A stretch of DNA of 64,000 nt from Prorocentrum cordatum (taxonomy: Eukaryota > Sar > Dinophyceae > Prorocentrales > Prorocentraceae), in contig CAUYUJ010009580.1 of assembly GCA_963575745.1 (NCBI GenBank), forward strand, positions 322,263 to 386,262, written 5' to 3'. The translations under genes and the position numbers were made by a program. The notes under the pieces are model-generated. The model searched no databases, had not been told where the DNA came from, and worked only from the letters and a program-made list of their open reading frames with translations. Positions 62,555-64,000 of this stretch are shown here, piece after piece. Positions within the stretch are counted from its first letter, which is position 1. The number at the start of each line of letters is the position of its first letter.

Positions 62555-62710
62555 GATCGGGCATGTCCCCTACAGGCGGATTTTGCACGCAGAATAAAAA
62601 TAGTCAAGAAATGCCCCTTCATGGTCAAACATCATCAAAACAAAATCGTCCCCAGACGATGTTTCGACTATTCTTGACTATTCCCCCTGTGGAGGGACGT
62701 GCCCGACTTG
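62555..62710. mobile_element. TIR-A element, copy 10
   Basis: Left GATCGGGCATGTCCCCTACA with GGCGGATTTTGC; right ATTCCCCCTGTGGAGGGACG with TGCCCGACTTGA. Only ~80 bases from copy 9. Confidence 0.85.
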
Positions 62711-63338
62711 AGGGTAGTAAAGAGGGGGTTGGCGGATCAGCTCACGGAGCTCGTTTCCCTGCCGCCTCCTGGCGCAGGAGGCGCCCTCTCTGAATTGAGG
62801 AAAGCGCTCGGCGGCGAGCGCCGAGACACGGCATGCAGCAGATTTCGTGCTCCCCCGTGTCCCTTGCCCCCCCCCCCTTGTCGTCCGACTGGAACCAGGA
62901 TGAAGACGAGACCAGGACAGGGACGCAATCGGGCAGGGACGAAGCGGGGATCGCTGAGATCCAGCGGCCTTCCTGGAGCTCTGCCTGCCCCGAGGCCTGC
63001 CCGAGGATGCCCTCTCCAGAGCTGCTGCGGCTGCTCCCGCCCCTCGTGCGAAGGCCGCACCCGCAGCCCCCCTTTCGGCGTTGGCCCCCCCCGCGCGCAG
63101 CGCGCGCGCGGCCCGCAGAGACATGCTTCCAGCAGGGCTCGAGAGAAGAAACAGCGCGCTTCGTGGACGTGCTCTTCTCTATGAAAGTCGGGGTTGAGGG
63201 GGGGGGCCGGGCCCCCCGGCAAAACCAGATGGGTTGCCGGCGACGATTTTGCGCTTACGCCGGCGTTTGACCTGGTTTCACACTTTCGATTCTGGCGCGG
63301 GGCTATTTTTCATTGAATTTTCTATACGGCAATTCAAT
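62711..63338. other. no supported gene
   Basis: A possible weak TIR-H relative at 62,885-63,000 (ACCAGGACAGGGACGCAATC). Otherwise unassigned. Confidence 0.35.
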
Positions 63339-63411
63339 GCAGAGCGAAGACAGAGCGGAGAACAGCAAGAAGAGTCTTCTCGTTAACCCCCGCTCTGTCT
63401 TCGCTCTGCAG
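63339..63411. repeat. perfect 20-bp-arm hairpin
   Basis: GCAGAGCGAAGACAGAGCGG and CCGCTCTGTCTTCGCTCTGC flank about 32 bases. No other copy noticed. Positions 63,412-64,000 unassigned. Confidence 0.85.
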
Positions 63412-64000
63412 TGGCTGCGAAGCGGAATCAGAGCGAGAACAGGCCACAAGACATCGCGCCAGGACACGGTTTGGCTCGAGCCCTGTTTTCCAGGCGGGCG
63501 CACCCCCCCCTCCGGCGGGCGGCCGGGTCGCGGGCGCGGCCTTCTTGAGAGCCTCGATCTCGTCCTCGCGGCGTGGAACGGACGATGGCGACAGACTACC
63601 TAGAGGCATGATGCTTCCATCGGACTGAAGGACCACATCCCACTGGTGCTCGAAATTCTTTCTTGCGGTCAAGGCTAGAGCAGGTTGGAACAGCATACAC
63701 GCCGGTCGGAAGAAGTAGGTAAAAACATGAAGTAGGAGGGCGGATTAAGTTGATTGGGTCCAGGCCCCCCCAGAGAATAACAAAACACAGCAAAAGCGTG
63801 TCGATTCTTGAGGTAGGAAGGCGCTTGAAGTAGATTGGGACCTGGGAATCCAAAAATACCTAAACGACCGGCGTGTAAGCCTAAAGGCCTAGACGCCTCC
63901 GGCCGAAGGCCGCGAAAAGCTCCGCGGGGGGCCGACAGGAAGCCGCCCGCGAGCAGCCTCGGCCTGTGCACGCTCGGGAGCTCGTGCTCAGCGCGTCGGG

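Overview
The window looks like nuclear DNA of a dinoflagellate. It is GC-rich and gene-poor and packed with microsatellites and short inverted-repeat elements. It holds one multi-exon gene whose introns carry inverted-repeat ends and short duplicated flanks, with GT, GC and GA donors, which is a combination known from dinoflagellate introner-type introns. No rRNA, tRNA, CRISPR array or bacterial-style operon was seen. The taxonomic call rests on gene style and is inference.

Layout. From 1 to 6.6 kb there are tandem arrays rich in alternating CG, chiefly a ~160-bp satellite of about 20 units (3.38-6.62 kb). From 6.6 to 23.5 kb there are microsatellites, minisatellites, foldback elements and the 3' end of a LINE-like element (10.7-11.8 kb, minus). 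From 24.3 to 39.7 kb lies a minus-strand gene for a helical-repeat RNA-binding-like protein of the OPR/HPR/RAP type. Its recognisable exons join in frame when the intervening inverted-repeat segments are removed. Its largest intron (about 7.1 kb) is built from CAA/TAC arrays alternating with duplicated 0.5-1.2-kb units. From 40 to 44.2 kb there are more short inverted-repeat families.

From 44,298 to 53,126 lies a minus-strand tyrosine-recombinase retrotransposon (DIRS order, PAT/Ngaro-like). It has Gag-like, reverse transcriptase, RNase H and tyrosine recombinase segments and a split-direct-repeat layout: A1 (210 bp) - coding - B1 (129 bp) - A2 (210 bp) - 91-bp spacer - B2 (129 bp). The A copies are identical to each other, and so are the B copies. 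The element sits inside a short inverted-repeat element, and an uninterrupted relative of that target occurs in the same window at 42,811-42,967. Its coding region is broken into several frames and the recombinase nucleophile appears lost. From 53 to 64 kb there is a minisatellite related to the one at 7.4 kb, a long CAT array (56.0-57.7 kb) and further copies of the short families.

Short dispersed families recur throughout. I label them TIR-A to TIR-M for this report only. The window therefore reads as one host gene embedded in, and partly built from, mobile inverted-repeat DNA, plus one structurally complete but coding-damaged retrotransposon.
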